The translations under genes and the position numbers were made by a program. Source: Lysobacterales bacterium (lineage in GTDB: Bacteria > Pseudomonadota > Gammaproteobacteria > Xanthomonadales > Xanthomonadaceae). Taken from it: DNA of 64,000 nucleotides. The DNA lies in contig JADKCY010000002.1 in assembly GCA_016718605.1 (NCBI GenBank), positions 992,001-1,056,000 of the forward strand, given 5' to 3'. Positions 35,373 through 44,008 of this stretch are shown here, piece after piece. The first letter of the stretch is position 1. Each line of letters starts with the position of its first letter. Below the pieces are notes generated by a model that saw nothing but the letters and a program-made list of their open reading frames with translations, was not told the origin of the DNA and made no database searches.

Positions 35373-35403
35373 GCGTTGCCGGGTTCAACGAACCCGGCAA
35401 CGC
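35373..35403. terminator. Perfect 14-bp hairpin between convergent genes
   Basis: GCGTTGCCGGGTTC pairs completely with GAACCCGGCAACGC around a 3-base loop. It lies about midway between the PPC-like gene (stop 35278) and kbl (stop 35450). No T-run on either side; a strong bidirectional terminator or an RNA-processing hairpin is likely. Confidence 0.55.
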
Positions 35404-35449
35404 ACTGTCCGGTAACGCTTTCGACAAGGGAGACCGCTTGCAAACGCGC

Positions 35450-36643
35450 TCAGATCACGGCAAGCCGTTTACCGACACGAATGAACGCCTCGGCGGCACG
35501 TTCAATCTGCTCGGACGTGTGTGCGGCACTCATCTGGGTGCGTATGCGTGCCTGCCCTTTGGGCACGACAGGGAAGAAAAAGCCGATCGCATAGACGCCT
35601 TCCTCCAGCAACGCGGCAGCAAATGCCTGCGCCAGCGGGGCGTCATACAGCATGACTGGCACGATCGGATGCTCACCGGGTTTGAGATCGAATCCCGCAT
35701 CCGTCAAAAGCTGGCGGAAACGCTGCGTATTACGTTGGAGTTGCGCACGCAGAGCGTCACCCGCTGCGACCAACTCGAACACCTTGAGCCCAGCCGCGAC
35801 GACCGGCGGCGGCAGCGAATTCGAGAACAGGTAGGGCCGTGAGCGCTGACGCAACATCTCGATGACTTCGCGCTTGCCCGTTGTGAAGCCCCCGAGCGCA
35901 CCACCGAGCGCCTTGCCCAAGGTTCCGGTAATGATGTCAATCTGATCCAGTACATCCCGCACTTCCGCCGAACCGCGCCCTGTTGCTCCCAGAAACCCAC
36001 TGGCGTGGCATTCGTCGATATGCACCAGTGCTTGGTACTTCTTCGCCAATGCGACGATCTGATCCAAGGGCGCGATGAAGCCATCCATTGAAAACACGCC
36101 GTCGGTGGTGATCAGAATGTCGCGCACTCCGTCGGCGCGTGCCTGCTGCAACTGGACTTCAAGATCGGCCATATCGCAGTTGGCATAGCGGTAGCGTTTG
36201 GCTTTGCACAACCTGACGCCATCAATGATCGAAGCATGATTCAAGGCATCCGAGATGATCGCATCCTGCTCTGTCAGCAAGGGCTCAAACAAACCACCAT
36301 TGGCATCAAAGCAGGCCGCGTACAGAATCGTGTCTTCGGTGCCGAAGAACTCGGCGATACGGGCCTCAAGGCGCTTGTGCAGATCCTGAGTGCCACAAAT
36401 GAAGCGCACCGAGGCCATGCCAAACCCGTGCGAATCCAGCGCCTGTTTTGCCGCATCGATGATCGCCGGATCATCGGCCAAACCCAGATAGTTGTTGGCA
36501 CAAAAGTTGAGCACTTTGCGGCCATCAGCCAAGGTGATTTCCGCCGATTGCGAGGAAGTGATCACGCGTTCGGACTTGAACAAGCCCGCCTCGCGGATGG
36601 CATCGAGCTCGGCTTGCAGACGCAGATAGGTGGATTGCGACAT
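35450..36643 (-). CDS. kbl: 2-amino-3-ketobutyrate CoA ligase Kbl
   Basis: A 397-residue PLP enzyme of the alpha-oxoamine synthase family, matching E. coli Kbl in length. It converts 2-amino-3-ketobutyrate and CoA to glycine and acetyl-CoA, the second step of threonine breakdown. Motifs: FCANNYLGLA, GFGMASVRFICGTQDLHKRLE, SDALNHASIIDG, DECHASGFLG and the PLP lysine in GTLGKALGGALGG. The ATG at 36643 matches the typical N-terminus; the frame is open further but is not coding there. The usual partner tdh is not adjacent. Confidence 0.95.
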   Translation of the reverse strand: MSQSTYLRLQAELDAIREAGLFKSERVITSSQSAEITLADGRKVLNFCANNYLGLADDPAIIDAAKQALDSHGFGMASVRFICGTQDLHKRLEARIAEFFGTEDTILYAACFDANGGLFEPLLTEQDAIISDALNHASIIDGVRLCKAKRYRYANCDMADLEVQLQQARADGVRDILITTDGVFSMDGFIAPLDQIVALAKKYQALVHIDECHASGFLGATGRGSAEVRDVLDQIDIITGTLGKALGGALGGFTTGKREVIEMLRQRSRPYLFSNSLPPPVVAAGLKVFELVAAGDALRAQLQRNTQRFRQLLTDAGFDLKPGEHPIVPVMLYDAPLAQAFAAALLEEGVYAIGFFFPVVPKGQARIRTQMSAAHTSEQIERAAEAFIRVGKRLAVI

Positions 36644-36728
36644 TGGAAACTCCCTAGTGGGTGAGGGCGGATTTTCCGCTATCGCGCATCGCAACCCAAG
36701 CGTTTGTCTTCCACGAACCACGCGATTG

Positions 36729-37514
36729 TCAGGCGTCCAGCACGAACGGCAATTCGATCTCGGCGGCCACTGGCAAATGATCGGACGCGGCGGTATCGAC
36801 GACCCAGCGCCGCGATACCGTGATTGCCTCGGAGACCAGAATGTGGTCGATGGCACGTTGCGGTCGCCAGCTCGGGAAGCTGAGAAGACGTTCCGGCGGG
36901 GGGCGCAAAGGGGAATGCGAGAACAGTCGCTGCATCTCTTGCGTGTGCATCTCGCAATTGAGATCACCCATCAGCACGACATGCCGACAGTCCTGCAGCA
37001 GCTCACCGATGAAGGCCAACTGGGCCAGTCGCGATTTCGCACCCAGCGAAAGGTGCGCCACAATGACGGTCAAGCGGCGCTCGCCATTGCCGTAATGCGC
37101 CAACAAGGCGCCGCGTCCTCGCAAGCGTCCTGGCAGAGCATGATCACTGACATCGCTGGGCTCGCGTTTGCTCAACAGGGCATTTGCCGAAGTCGCGAAC
37201 TGACCGATGCGACGGTTCGGTTGGTGACGCCAGAACGGAAAGCGCGCCAGTTCGGCGAGGTAATGGGTCTGATTGAGAAAGCCAGAACGCAACGAGCCTG
37301 GATCAGACTCTTGCAAACCAACCAGATCAAAGTCACGCGCCAGACGCGCAATACCATTGAGATTGCCCTGCTTCGTCGGGTGCGGCAGCACATGGGTCCA
37401 TGGTCGGGTCACATAATCCCGATAACTGTCCGTGCGTGCGCCGGCCTGAATGTTGGCACTCAACACCCTTAGTCGCGTCACTGTTTCATCGGCGATGGCT
37501 TGGACAGCGGTCAC
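36729..37514 (-). CDS. Endonuclease/exonuclease/phosphatase-family hydrolase
   Basis: A 261-residue EEP-fold enzyme. Motifs: LSANIQAG (Asn ligand), GLQESD (catalytic Glu), IVAHLSLG, MGDLNCE (Asp/Asn) and SDHLPVAAEI (Asp-His). Likely Mg-dependent phosphoesterase, of DNA, phospholipid or another phosphodiester; the substrate is not visible. I chose the GTG at 37514, preceded by GGAAG, because the only earlier start (TTG at 37532) lies in the T-run of a terminator. It stays beside dsbA and cytochrome c4 in many Xanthomonadales. Confidence 0.82.
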   Translation of the reverse strand: MTAVQAIADETVTRLRVLSANIQAGARTDSYRDYVTRPWTHVLPHPTKQGNLNGIARLARDFDLVGLQESDPGSLRSGFLNQTHYLAELARFPFWRHQPNRRIGQFATSANALLSKREPSDVSDHALPGRLRGRGALLAHYGNGERRLTVIVAHLSLGAKSRLAQLAFIGELLQDCRHVVLMGDLNCEMHTQEMQRLFSHSPLRPPPERLLSFPSWRPQRAIDHILVSEAITVSRRWVVDTAASDHLPVAAEIELPFVLDA

Positions 37515-37530
37515 ATGACTTCCGTAACGC

Positions 37531-37555
37531 AAAACCCCGAGGTCGCGCCTCGGGG
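37531..37555 (-). terminator. Rho-independent terminator downstream of dsbA
   Basis: On the minus strand CCCCGAGG-cgcga-CCTCGGGG is followed directly by TTTT. The 8-bp GC-rich stem plus T-run is a textbook intrinsic terminator and lies between dsbA and the EEP hydrolase gene. Confidence 0.75.
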
Positions 37556-37591
37556 TCTTAAATTTGCTGTTGGGAAAGTGCTCTCCTGCAC

Positions 37592-37682
37592 GCTCTCAAC
37601 GTCGCGAGTCCGGCAGCGGTCCGGACGCTCTCCCGACAAATCCATCGCTGACGCGACCGATTCGCGAGCGCGGCATCCGTGC
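37592..37682. repeat. Copy A of a dispersed ~90-nt intergenic repeat
   Basis: This stretch in the 3' region of dsbA aligns without gaps to 62929-63020: 32 of 39 bases match in the first part (both hold GTCGCGAGTCC...GGACGCTC) and ATTCGCGA, CGCGGC and TGCC match further on at equal spacing. The GAGTCC/GGACGCTC parts can pair into a hairpin. A third, shorter match (17 identical bases, 37610-37626) lies at 58001-58017. Confidence 0.5.
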
Positions 37683-37742
37683 CACGTAGCAGCAGAGTGT
37701 TTCTCAACACCCTGTCAAAGGTGCAAGGTCTGGGCCGCCAGC

Positions 37743-38396
37743 TTATTTCGCCGCCATTGCGGCACGCTCTTTGGCAATCAATGCGTCAACGACCTCCAGC
37801 ATGCGTGGGAAGCCACCCTGTGCAGGCGACATCACGCGGTACTTACCGTTGACGATCATGCTGGGTGTGCCTTCCACGCCATAGCGCGGCACCACCTGCT
37901 GAGCACGCGCGATCTTGGCATTCACCGCGAAGCTCTGCATGGCGGCCATAAACTCGTCCTGCGTGGTGCCGTAATCGGCGTAGAAAGCGGCGACATCCTC
38001 CACACTACGCACCGGGCGCTTCTCGACGTGCAATGCGGTGAACAGCGGCGCGTGCGTTTTTTCCAGCAGGCCCATCGTCTCGGCCGCGTAGAAGGCGCGC
38101 CCGTAGACTTCCCACACACCGCCGAAGACCGCCGGCATGTAGCTGAACTGCACATCGCTGGCGAGTTTTGGCTTCCACGCTTCAATGACCGGCTGCAAAT
38201 GCGCGCAATGCACGCAGGAGTAGCCAAACACCTCAATCACTTCGATCTTGCTCGCATCTGCCGTTGGCACCGGTGGACTGATCAGTGCGTAGTCCTTGCC
38301 CTCGACGAGGCCGGCATCGGCAGCAGGTGCGGTCTGCGCCGAACACGCAGCGGCGGAAAACATCAAGGAAGCAACTGCGAACCAGCGCATGAACAT
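37743..38396 (-). CDS. dsbA: Periplasmic thiol:disulfide oxidoreductase DsbA-like
   Basis: A 217-residue exported thioredoxin-fold protein that introduces disulfides into exported proteins. The active site is GYSCVHCAH, CVHC in place of the classical CPHC, a form common in Xanthomonadales DsbA. The cis-proline loop is GTPSM. The signal sequence ends near SAAACSAQ; Cys18 there could be a lipobox (SAAC), so lipid anchoring is possible. The ATG at 38396 has GGAG nine bases upstream. Cotranscription with cytochrome c4 is interrupted by a terminator-like hairpin. Confidence 0.9.
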   Translation of the reverse strand: MFMRWFAVASLMFSAAACSAQTAPAADAGLVEGKDYALISPPVPTADASKIEVIEVFGYSCVHCAHLQPVIEAWKPKLASDVQFSYMPAVFGGVWEVYGRAFYAAETMGLLEKTHAPLFTALHVEKRPVRSVEDVAAFYADYGTTQDEFMAAMQSFAVNAKIARAQQVVPRYGVEGTPSMIVNGKYRVMSPAQGGFPRMLEVVDALIAKERAAMAAK

Positions 38397-38418
38397 GGGT
38401 AACTCCTTCGATCAATTG

Positions 38419-38444
38419 AAAACGCCCCGCCTGACGGCGGGGCG
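38419..38444 (-). terminator. Intrinsic terminator between cytochrome c4 and dsbA
   Basis: CGCCCCGCC-gtca-GGCGGGGCG followed by TTTT on the minus strand. The 9-bp GC stem with a T-run lies 30 bases after the cytochrome c4 stop and immediately before the dsbA ribosome site, so it may act as a partial terminator setting the ratio of the two products. Confidence 0.7.
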
Positions 38445-38474
38445 CAGCAGTGGACTGTCAGAACCGCGAAAGGT

Positions 38475-39230
38475 TCACTTGGCCGCAGCGTGGTGCAATC
38501 CTTCGATATAACTTGCCAGCGACTGGATCTCCTCGTCACTCAACGCGCCCGCGACACCGGACATCACCGCATTGGCGTTGTCGCCCTTGCCGTAGACCGT
38601 GCCATCGCGGTAGAGCTTGAGCTGAGCCGCTGTGTAAGCCGCGTGTTGGCCGGCAATACGCGGATAGGCAGGGCCGGGATTTCCGGAGCCATCGGGCCCA
38701 TGACAGGCAAGGCAAGCGGGAATGCCACGCGCGGTGTCGCCGCCGCGATAAATCGTCTCGCCCAGTTCGTAGAACTTCTTGCCCGCATGCGGACCTTCGG
38801 CGATGCGGCTGTCGTCGGCCACGCCGGCTCGACTGGTCTGAGCCGCAAAGTGCGCACCAATATCACGCATGTCTTGTGGTGACAGCATGGAGGCGAAACC
38901 CAGCATGATCGGATTGCTGCGCTCGCCGCTCTTGAACAGCATCAGGTGACGCGCAACGTAAGCCTCGTGCTGCCCGGCAAGTTTGGGATATTGCGGGTCG
39001 GCGGAGTTGCCATCGGCGCCATGACACGCGGCACATACCGCAGCCTTGGTCGCGCCTGCGGAAGCGGTTCCGGGCAGCGTCGGTGCAGAATCATCCGACA
39101 GCGGCGCAGCGGCAGCAGGTGCCTCTTCGGCCACGGCCGTGACCTCGGTTTGCGCAACAGCCACCGGAACCAGGCTTGCGCCACCAATCAGCAACAGGGC
39201 ATTCAAACCCAGAGAACGCGGAAAACTCAT
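38475..39230 (-). CDS. Di-heme cytochrome c4
   Basis: A 251-residue exported protein with two CxxCH heme sites, CAACHGADG and CLACHGPDG, each in a separate domain followed by a distal-Met loop (NPIMLGFA, NAVMSGVAG). This is the duplicated c4 layout; it carries electrons to terminal oxidases. The signal peptide (about 26 residues, ending AVAQT) and ATG at 39230 are chosen over the ATG at 39257. An unusual Ala/Pro/Glu-rich segment of about 30 residues lies between the signal peptide and the first heme domain. Confidence 0.92.
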   Translation of the reverse strand: MSFPRSLGLNALLLIGGASLVPVAVAQTEVTAVAEEAPAAAAPLSDDSAPTLPGTASAGATKAAVCAACHGADGNSADPQYPKLAGQHEAYVARHLMLFKSGERSNPIMLGFASMLSPQDMRDIGAHFAAQTSRAGVADDSRIAEGPHAGKKFYELGETIYRGGDTARGIPACLACHGPDGSGNPGPAYPRIAGQHAAYTAAQLKLYRDGTVYGKGDNANAVMSGVAGALSDEEIQSLASYIEGLHHAAAK

Positions 39231-39397
39231 ACACTTGGCTCCAATTCTGGAAGACATGATTCAACGCGACGGCAGCTAGCGAGTCGTTGGCCGCAAGCGC
39301 CGGATTATCCCAGCCGCCGCCGAGTGCGGTCAACGAAACCAAAGGCGCATGCCCACGCAGAGGCGTCGGCATCATCGCGTTTGTGCAGGAATACCCT

Positions 39398-40036
39398 ATG
39401 ACCCAAATCAATCCCTTGCGCGCCGCACGCTACCGTTTGAGCGTCCATGAGCTTCGCCAACTGCCCCCCGACCAAGGCGCCGAGCTGGCGATCTGCGGGC
39501 GCTCCAACGCCGGAAAGTCCAGCGCGATCAACCTGATCTGCGATCAGAATGGTCTGGCGCGCACCAGCAAAACGCCGGGTCGCACACAACAACTGGTTTA
39601 CTTCGAGCTGGCCAAAGAACGCCACCTTGTCGATCTCCCCGGCTACGGATATGCCAAGGTGCCGCCCAGTCTGCGCGACCATTGGCGCGGCCTGATCGAT
39701 AGCTACTTCCAGAGTCGCGAATGTCTGGTCGGTCTGATCGTGGTGATGGATGTGCGCCATCCGCTGCGCGATTTCGACTTGCAAATGCTTGCTTATGGCC
39801 ATGCCCGCGGGCTCTCCTGCCACTGCTTGCTGACCAAGGCTGACAAGCTGGGACGGGGAGCCGCGTCGGCGACCTTGCTAGCTGTGCAGAAAGAACTCGG
39901 AGGTCGCGCCAGCGCGCAGCTGTTTTCTGCGCACAACGGGCAGGGCGTTGAAGAAGCACGCGCCGTGATGAGTGAATGGCTACGCATGGATAGCGCCGAA
40001 GCACTGCCGCCCATAGTCAGTAAGCGAACTCGCTGA
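39398..40036 (+). CDS. engB: Ribosome-biogenesis GTPase EngB (YihA/YsxC)
   Basis: A 212-residue TRAFAC GTPase for 50S assembly and cell division. G1 is GRSNAGKSS, G3 is DLPGYGYAKV and G4 is TKAD (in LLTKADKL). Start at 39398 with AGGA upstream; the longer open frame ahead is non-coding. It is divergent from cytochrome c4 and convergent with gshA, whose end it overlaps by 20 bases. Confidence 0.95.
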   Translation: MTQINPLRAARYRLSVHELRQLPPDQGAELAICGRSNAGKSSAINLICDQNGLARTSKTPGRTQQLVYFELAKERHLVDLPGYGYAKVPPSLRDHWRGLIDSYFQSRECLVGLIVVMDVRHPLRDFDLQMLAYGHARGLSCHCLLTKADKLGRGAASATLLAVQKELGGRASAQLFSAHNGQGVEEARAVMSEWLRMDSAEALPPIVSKRTR

Positions 40037-41381
40037 ACAGGGGATCGACGCTGCCCGCCCAATCGCCGTGATATAGCGCGAGCTTGCGCTCGGCGGCGGT
40101 TTCGTTGGCCTCGACGATCTCGATCAGCGGTTCCAGGTAGATTCGCTCGTCCGCCCCGTTGCCATTGAGGTAGGCGCGCCGACGCAGACCTTCTGCGGCG
40201 ATCCGCAAGGCTTCGCGGGTGAGGTCACGCACGCTGCCTTGGCGGAAGGGCAATTTCATCGCGTGCTTGGGCACACCATCGCGCAGCGCATGCCGCTCGG
40301 CCATGGAAAAGTCCTTGACCAAGTCCCATGCGGCATCCAGCGCGGTCTGGTCGTACAACAGGCCGGTCCAGAACGCAGGCAGCGCACAGAGACTGTTCCA
40401 TGGGCCGGCATCAGCACCGCGCATCTCCAGGTACTTTTTCAGTCGCACCTCGGGAAACGCCGTGGTGAGGTGATCCGCCCAGTCCGACATCGTCGGTTGG
40501 TGTCCCGGATACACCGGCAAACGGCCCGCCATGAAGTCGCGAAAGCTCTGACCGGAAGCGTCCAGATACTGGCCGTCGCGATAGACGAAATACATCGGCA
40601 CATCCAGCATGTAGTCGACGTACCGCTCGAAGCTGAAATCGTCTTCGAAAACAAAGTCGAGCATCCCGGTGCGGTCGGCATCGGTATCCGTCCAGATGTG
40701 CGAGCGATAGCTCAAATAGTCGTTGGGCTTGCCCTCGGTAAACGGCGAATTGGCGAACAGCGCCGTGGCGATCGGCTGCAGGGCCAAACTGGTGCGGAAT
40801 TTCTTGACCATATCCGCCTCGTCGGCGAAATCCAGGTTAACCTGCACGGTACAGGTACGGGTCATCATGTCGAGACCAAGCTTGCCAACCTTGGGCATGT
40901 AATCGCGCATGATCTTGTAGCGCCCTTTGGGCATCCACGGCATGTCTTCACGCGCCCATTTGGGTTGGAATCCGAGACCGATGAACCCGATCCCGAGTGC
41001 ATCGGAAACGGTCTTGACCTCGCGCAAATGTGCGGCGGATTCGCAGCAGGTCTGATGCAAGTTCTCCAGCGGCGCGCCGGACAGCTCAAGTTGACCCGCA
41101 GGCTCCAAGGTCACCGAGGCTTTGTCTTTGAGTAAGGCGATCAGATTGCCCTTCTCTTCCACGGGCTGCCAACCTTGTGCTGCCAGACCCTGCAGCACGG
41201 CGCGGATGCCTTGTGGGCCCTCATACGCGAGCGGACGAAGATCGCTCAGCCGGAACCCGAACTTTTCGTGTTCGGTACCGATCCGCCACGCGTGCTTGGG
41301 CTTGCCACCGGATGCCAAGTACTCGACCAACTGTTGGCGGCTTTCAATTGGGGCTGCAGCATCGCCGCTGGGACTGGACAT
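40017..41381 (-). CDS. gshA: Glutamate-cysteine ligase, plant/proteobacterial type
   Basis: A 454-residue enzyme that makes gamma-glutamylcysteine, the first step of glutathione synthesis. It belongs to the GCS2-like class shared by plants, alpha- and Xanthomonad-type bacteria: IGTEHEKFGF, EPAGQLELSGAP, TCTVQVNLDFADE, SRSP-like SPFTEGKPNDYLSYRSHIW and EMRGADAGPW. The ATG at 41381 fits the family; the frame stays open far upstream (to 43481) across other genes but that is not coding. Confidence 0.95.
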   Translation of the reverse strand: MSSPSGDAAAPIESRQQLVEYLASGGKPKHAWRIGTEHEKFGFRLSDLRPLAYEGPQGIRAVLQGLAAQGWQPVEEKGNLIALLKDKASVTLEPAGQLELSGAPLENLHQTCCESAAHLREVKTVSDALGIGFIGLGFQPKWAREDMPWMPKGRYKIMRDYMPKVGKLGLDMMTRTCTVQVNLDFADEADMVKKFRTSLALQPIATALFANSPFTEGKPNDYLSYRSHIWTDTDADRTGMLDFVFEDDFSFERYVDYMLDVPMYFVYRDGQYLDASGQSFRDFMAGRLPVYPGHQPTMSDWADHLTTAFPEVRLKKYLEMRGADAGPWNSLCALPAFWTGLLYDQTALDAAWDLVKDFSMAERHALRDGVPKHAMKLPFRQGSVRDLTREALRIAAEGLRRRAYLNGNGADERIYLEPLIEIVEANETAAERKLALYHGDWAGSVDPLFSEFAY

Positions 41382-41480
41382 GATTGGCTTCTCGGTCGGG
41401 AGGTGCTGCGGTCGCTGCGCCCAATCCGGGAATATGGTGACGAACGTGGCGCGCACAAGGGCCGATGGTAGCCTGTCGCC

Positions 41481-43073
41481 ATGGCAAAATTTCGTCGATA
41501 TTGCGTAAGCCTCACCCTTAGTCTGGCGCTGCCTGTCTGGGCAGACAACGCTGCGCTCATTCTGGAACGAGGTAACGGCCCGGAGCCTTCGACCCTGGAC
41601 CCCCATCGTTGCCAGGAAGTCAGTTGCGCGAACATCTTGCGTGACCTCTACGAAGGCTTGGTCAGCGAAGATGCGCAAGGGCAACTGATCCCGGGCCTGG
41701 CACAGCGCTGGGAGGTATCGGACGATCAACGCGAATGGACGTTCTGGCTGCGCGCAGGCGCGCGCTGGAGTGATGGCAGTGAGATCCGTGCGCAGCAGGT
41801 CGTTGACAGCTTCATGCGGGCTCGCGACCCGGCCACCTTGGCACCGCTTGCAAGCGTACTTAACGACATCGCCGCGGTGCACTCGCCGGCGCCGGACGTC
41901 GTTCGCTTTCAGTTGCACCGACCGCTGCACCTGTTGCCGCGACTGACCTTGCCGATTGCCTTCCCGGTCCGGGTCGATCAGGTCATACGCTGGGGTGCAA
42001 GCCACACCCAACCGGACCACTGGGTCGGCAACGGCGCCTACGTGTTGAAGGCGTGGACGCCGCAATCCCAATTGCGCCTGCAAAAGAATGGGTATTTCCA
42101 TACCCCAGCCGCCATCGAACAGGTGCGCTACCACGTCACGGAAGATGCCGCCGCCGAGTACAAGCGCTATCTGGCGGGCGACCTGCACATCACCGAAACC
42201 GTCCCGCCGGCACGTCTGCAGGAACTGCACGCACGGCATGCCGATGCACTGCATGTCAGCCCCTATCTTGGCGTGTTTTTTCTCGGTATCAATCTGCGCC
42301 AAGGGGCGCTGGCGGAATCGCTCGCGCTGCGCCAAGCCTTGAGTCTGGCGATCGATCGTGACCGGCTGGTCAGCAGCATCACCGGCATGGGCGAACAACC
42401 GGCCGAGCGCCTCCTGCCAAGCGCGCTGGGTGTTGCACTGCCGCCTGTATCGCCTCAGGCGCACACGCCGACCGAGCGCGAAGCGCGGGCGCGTGCGCTG
42501 TATGCCGAGGCGGGCTATGGCGCGCAAACGCCATTGCAGATCGAACTGCGCTTCAACACCTCGACACCACATCGACGCATGGCCTTGGCGGTCGCTGCGA
42601 TGTGGCGTGAGGTGTTGGGGGTGCGTACGCGCTTGCGCAACGAGGAATGGAAAGTTTTTGTGCAGAATCGCCGCCAAGGTCGCGTCACCGAAGTCTTTCG
42701 CGGCGGCTGGATTGCCGATCTGGCCGACCCCGCCAGCTTTCTGGATCTGTTCCGCAGCGATAGCGAACTCAATTGGAGTGGCTGGCAGGACGCCCGCTAC
42801 GATCAGCTGCTGGATGCCGCGCAGAGCACGCCAGATCCGTGGCAACGAGCGCGACTGCAGGGCGCGGCGGAAGCACGACTGCTGGCATCGCAGGCCATCC
42901 TGCCACTGTATTTCTACACCTCGAAACACTTGGTCACGCCGATGCTGACGGGCTTCGATGCCAATCCATTGGATCGGCACCCCAGCCGCTTCATGCGCTG
43001 GCGAGATCGGCCGACAAGTGCCGCGTCGCTCGACGCAACGAATGCGCCACTCGCCGGAGACCGCACCCCATGA
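41481..43073 (+). CDS. Oligopeptide ABC transporter substrate-binding protein
   Basis: A 530-residue periplasmic SBP_bac_5 (OppA/DppA) protein with a signal peptide ending VWADN. Motifs: PSTLDPHRCQEVSCANILRDLYEGL, GLAQRWEVSDDQREWTFWLR, WVGNGAYVLKAW and ALRQALSLAIDR. It would deliver peptides to the permease encoded next, whose ATG overlaps its TGA as ATGA. The protein lacks a lipobox, so it is soluble. Confidence 0.9.
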   Translation: MAKFRRYCVSLTLSLALPVWADNAALILERGNGPEPSTLDPHRCQEVSCANILRDLYEGLVSEDAQGQLIPGLAQRWEVSDDQREWTFWLRAGARWSDGSEIRAQQVVDSFMRARDPATLAPLASVLNDIAAVHSPAPDVVRFQLHRPLHLLPRLTLPIAFPVRVDQVIRWGASHTQPDHWVGNGAYVLKAWTPQSQLRLQKNGYFHTPAAIEQVRYHVTEDAAAEYKRYLAGDLHITETVPPARLQELHARHADALHVSPYLGVFFLGINLRQGALAESLALRQALSLAIDRDRLVSSITGMGEQPAERLLPSALGVALPPVSPQAHTPTEREARARALYAEAGYGAQTPLQIELRFNTSTPHRRMALAVAAMWREVLGVRTRLRNEEWKVFVQNRRQGRVTEVFRGGWIADLADPASFLDLFRSDSELNWSGWQDARYDQLLDAAQSTPDPWQRARLQGAAEARLLASQAILPLYFYTSKHLVTPMLTGFDANPLDRHPSRFMRWRDRPTSAASLDATNAPLAGDRTP

Positions 43074-43993
43074 ACACCGCCGGCCTGCGACGTGGGCTGC
43101 TTCGTTTACTGGAGGCTCTGCTGACGGTTTGGCTGCTGCTGAGCGTCTGCTTTGTGCTGCTTCGCTGGGCGCCGGGTGGTCCATTTGATCAGGAGCGCAG
43201 CGTGCCTGACGAGGTGTTGGCGACGCTGAATGCGCAGTACCAACTCGATCAACCACTCTGGCGACAGTATCTGCGTTGGCTGAGTGACCTGGCCCAAGGT
43301 GATTTGGGACCGAGTTTCCAGTACCCCGACCACCGCGTGACGGCTTTGCTGGCTGACGCACTTCCCGTGACCGTGATGACCGGCAGCGCCGCATTGCTGT
43401 TCGCCGTGGTAGGCGGACTGTGCATTGGCATGCTGGCTGCCCATCGGCATGGCAGCGCGCTGGATCGACTTCTGATGTCAACTAGCGGACTGGGTCTGGC
43501 ACTGCCCAAGTATGTGGTGGCACCGGTACTCGTGCTGCTGTTCGCCGTCTGGCTACGCTGGCTTCCCGCCGCAGGCTGGGGCGAACCAGCGCAATGGGTT
43601 CTGCCGGTGTTGGCACTGGCGCTACCCAATCTCGCTGCCAGCAGTCGCCTAGTGCGCGCAGCCACCTTGGAGGCCCTGCACAGCGACGCGCTTCGCGCAG
43701 CGAAGGCGCGCGGCTTGTCAGCAACTCGCCTTTGGCTGGCGCATGTCCTGCCCTTGGTCGCACTACCGCTGTTGGCCTGGCTATCGCCCGCCATGATCAA
43801 TCTGGTCAGCGGTTCCGCCGTGGTCGAACAAATCTTCAGTCTGCCAGGGCTGGGACGCTACTTCGTGCAAGGCGCACTCAACCGCGATTACACCTTGGTG
43901 ATGGGTGTCGTCGCGGTGGTCGGGATCGCTATTGTCCTCATCAACACCGTGGTCGACCTTCTGCGCGCGTGGGTCGATCCGCGACTCCGTTGA
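43070..43993 (+). CDS. Oligopeptide ABC transporter permease (OppB/DppB type)
   Basis: A 307-residue inner-membrane permease with about six helices. It begins with the OppB-type FVLLRWAPGGPFD and ends with the EAA loop (ALRAAKARGLSATRLWLAHVLP) plus the SGSAVVEQIFSLPGLGRYF signature. Coupled to the binding protein by ATGA. No OppC permease or OppD/F ATPase follows: the next gene starts on the opposite strand 15 bases later, so the transporter must borrow or lack these parts. Confidence 0.9.
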   Translation: MNTAGLRRGLLRLLEALLTVWLLLSVCFVLLRWAPGGPFDQERSVPDEVLATLNAQYQLDQPLWRQYLRWLSDLAQGDLGPSFQYPDHRVTALLADALPVTVMTGSAALLFAVVGGLCIGMLAAHRHGSALDRLLMSTSGLGLALPKYVVAPVLVLLFAVWLRWLPAAGWGEPAQWVLPVLALALPNLAASSRLVRAATLEALHSDALRAAKARGLSATRLWLAHVLPLVALPLLAWLSPAMINLVSGSAVVEQIFSLPGLGRYFVQGALNRDYTLVMGVVAVVGIAIVLINTVVDLLRAWVDPRLR

Positions 43994-44008
43994 GCATGCC
44001 CGCCCTCG

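Noticed and set aside
37515..37532. TTG start at 37532 for the EEP hydrolase
   Set aside because: It falls within the T-run of an intrinsic terminator; the GTG at 37514 has its own ribosome site.
41382..43481. 700-codon upstream extension of the gshA frame
   Set aside because: It runs antisense through the peptide transporter genes, and the proper GshA N-terminus begins at 41381.
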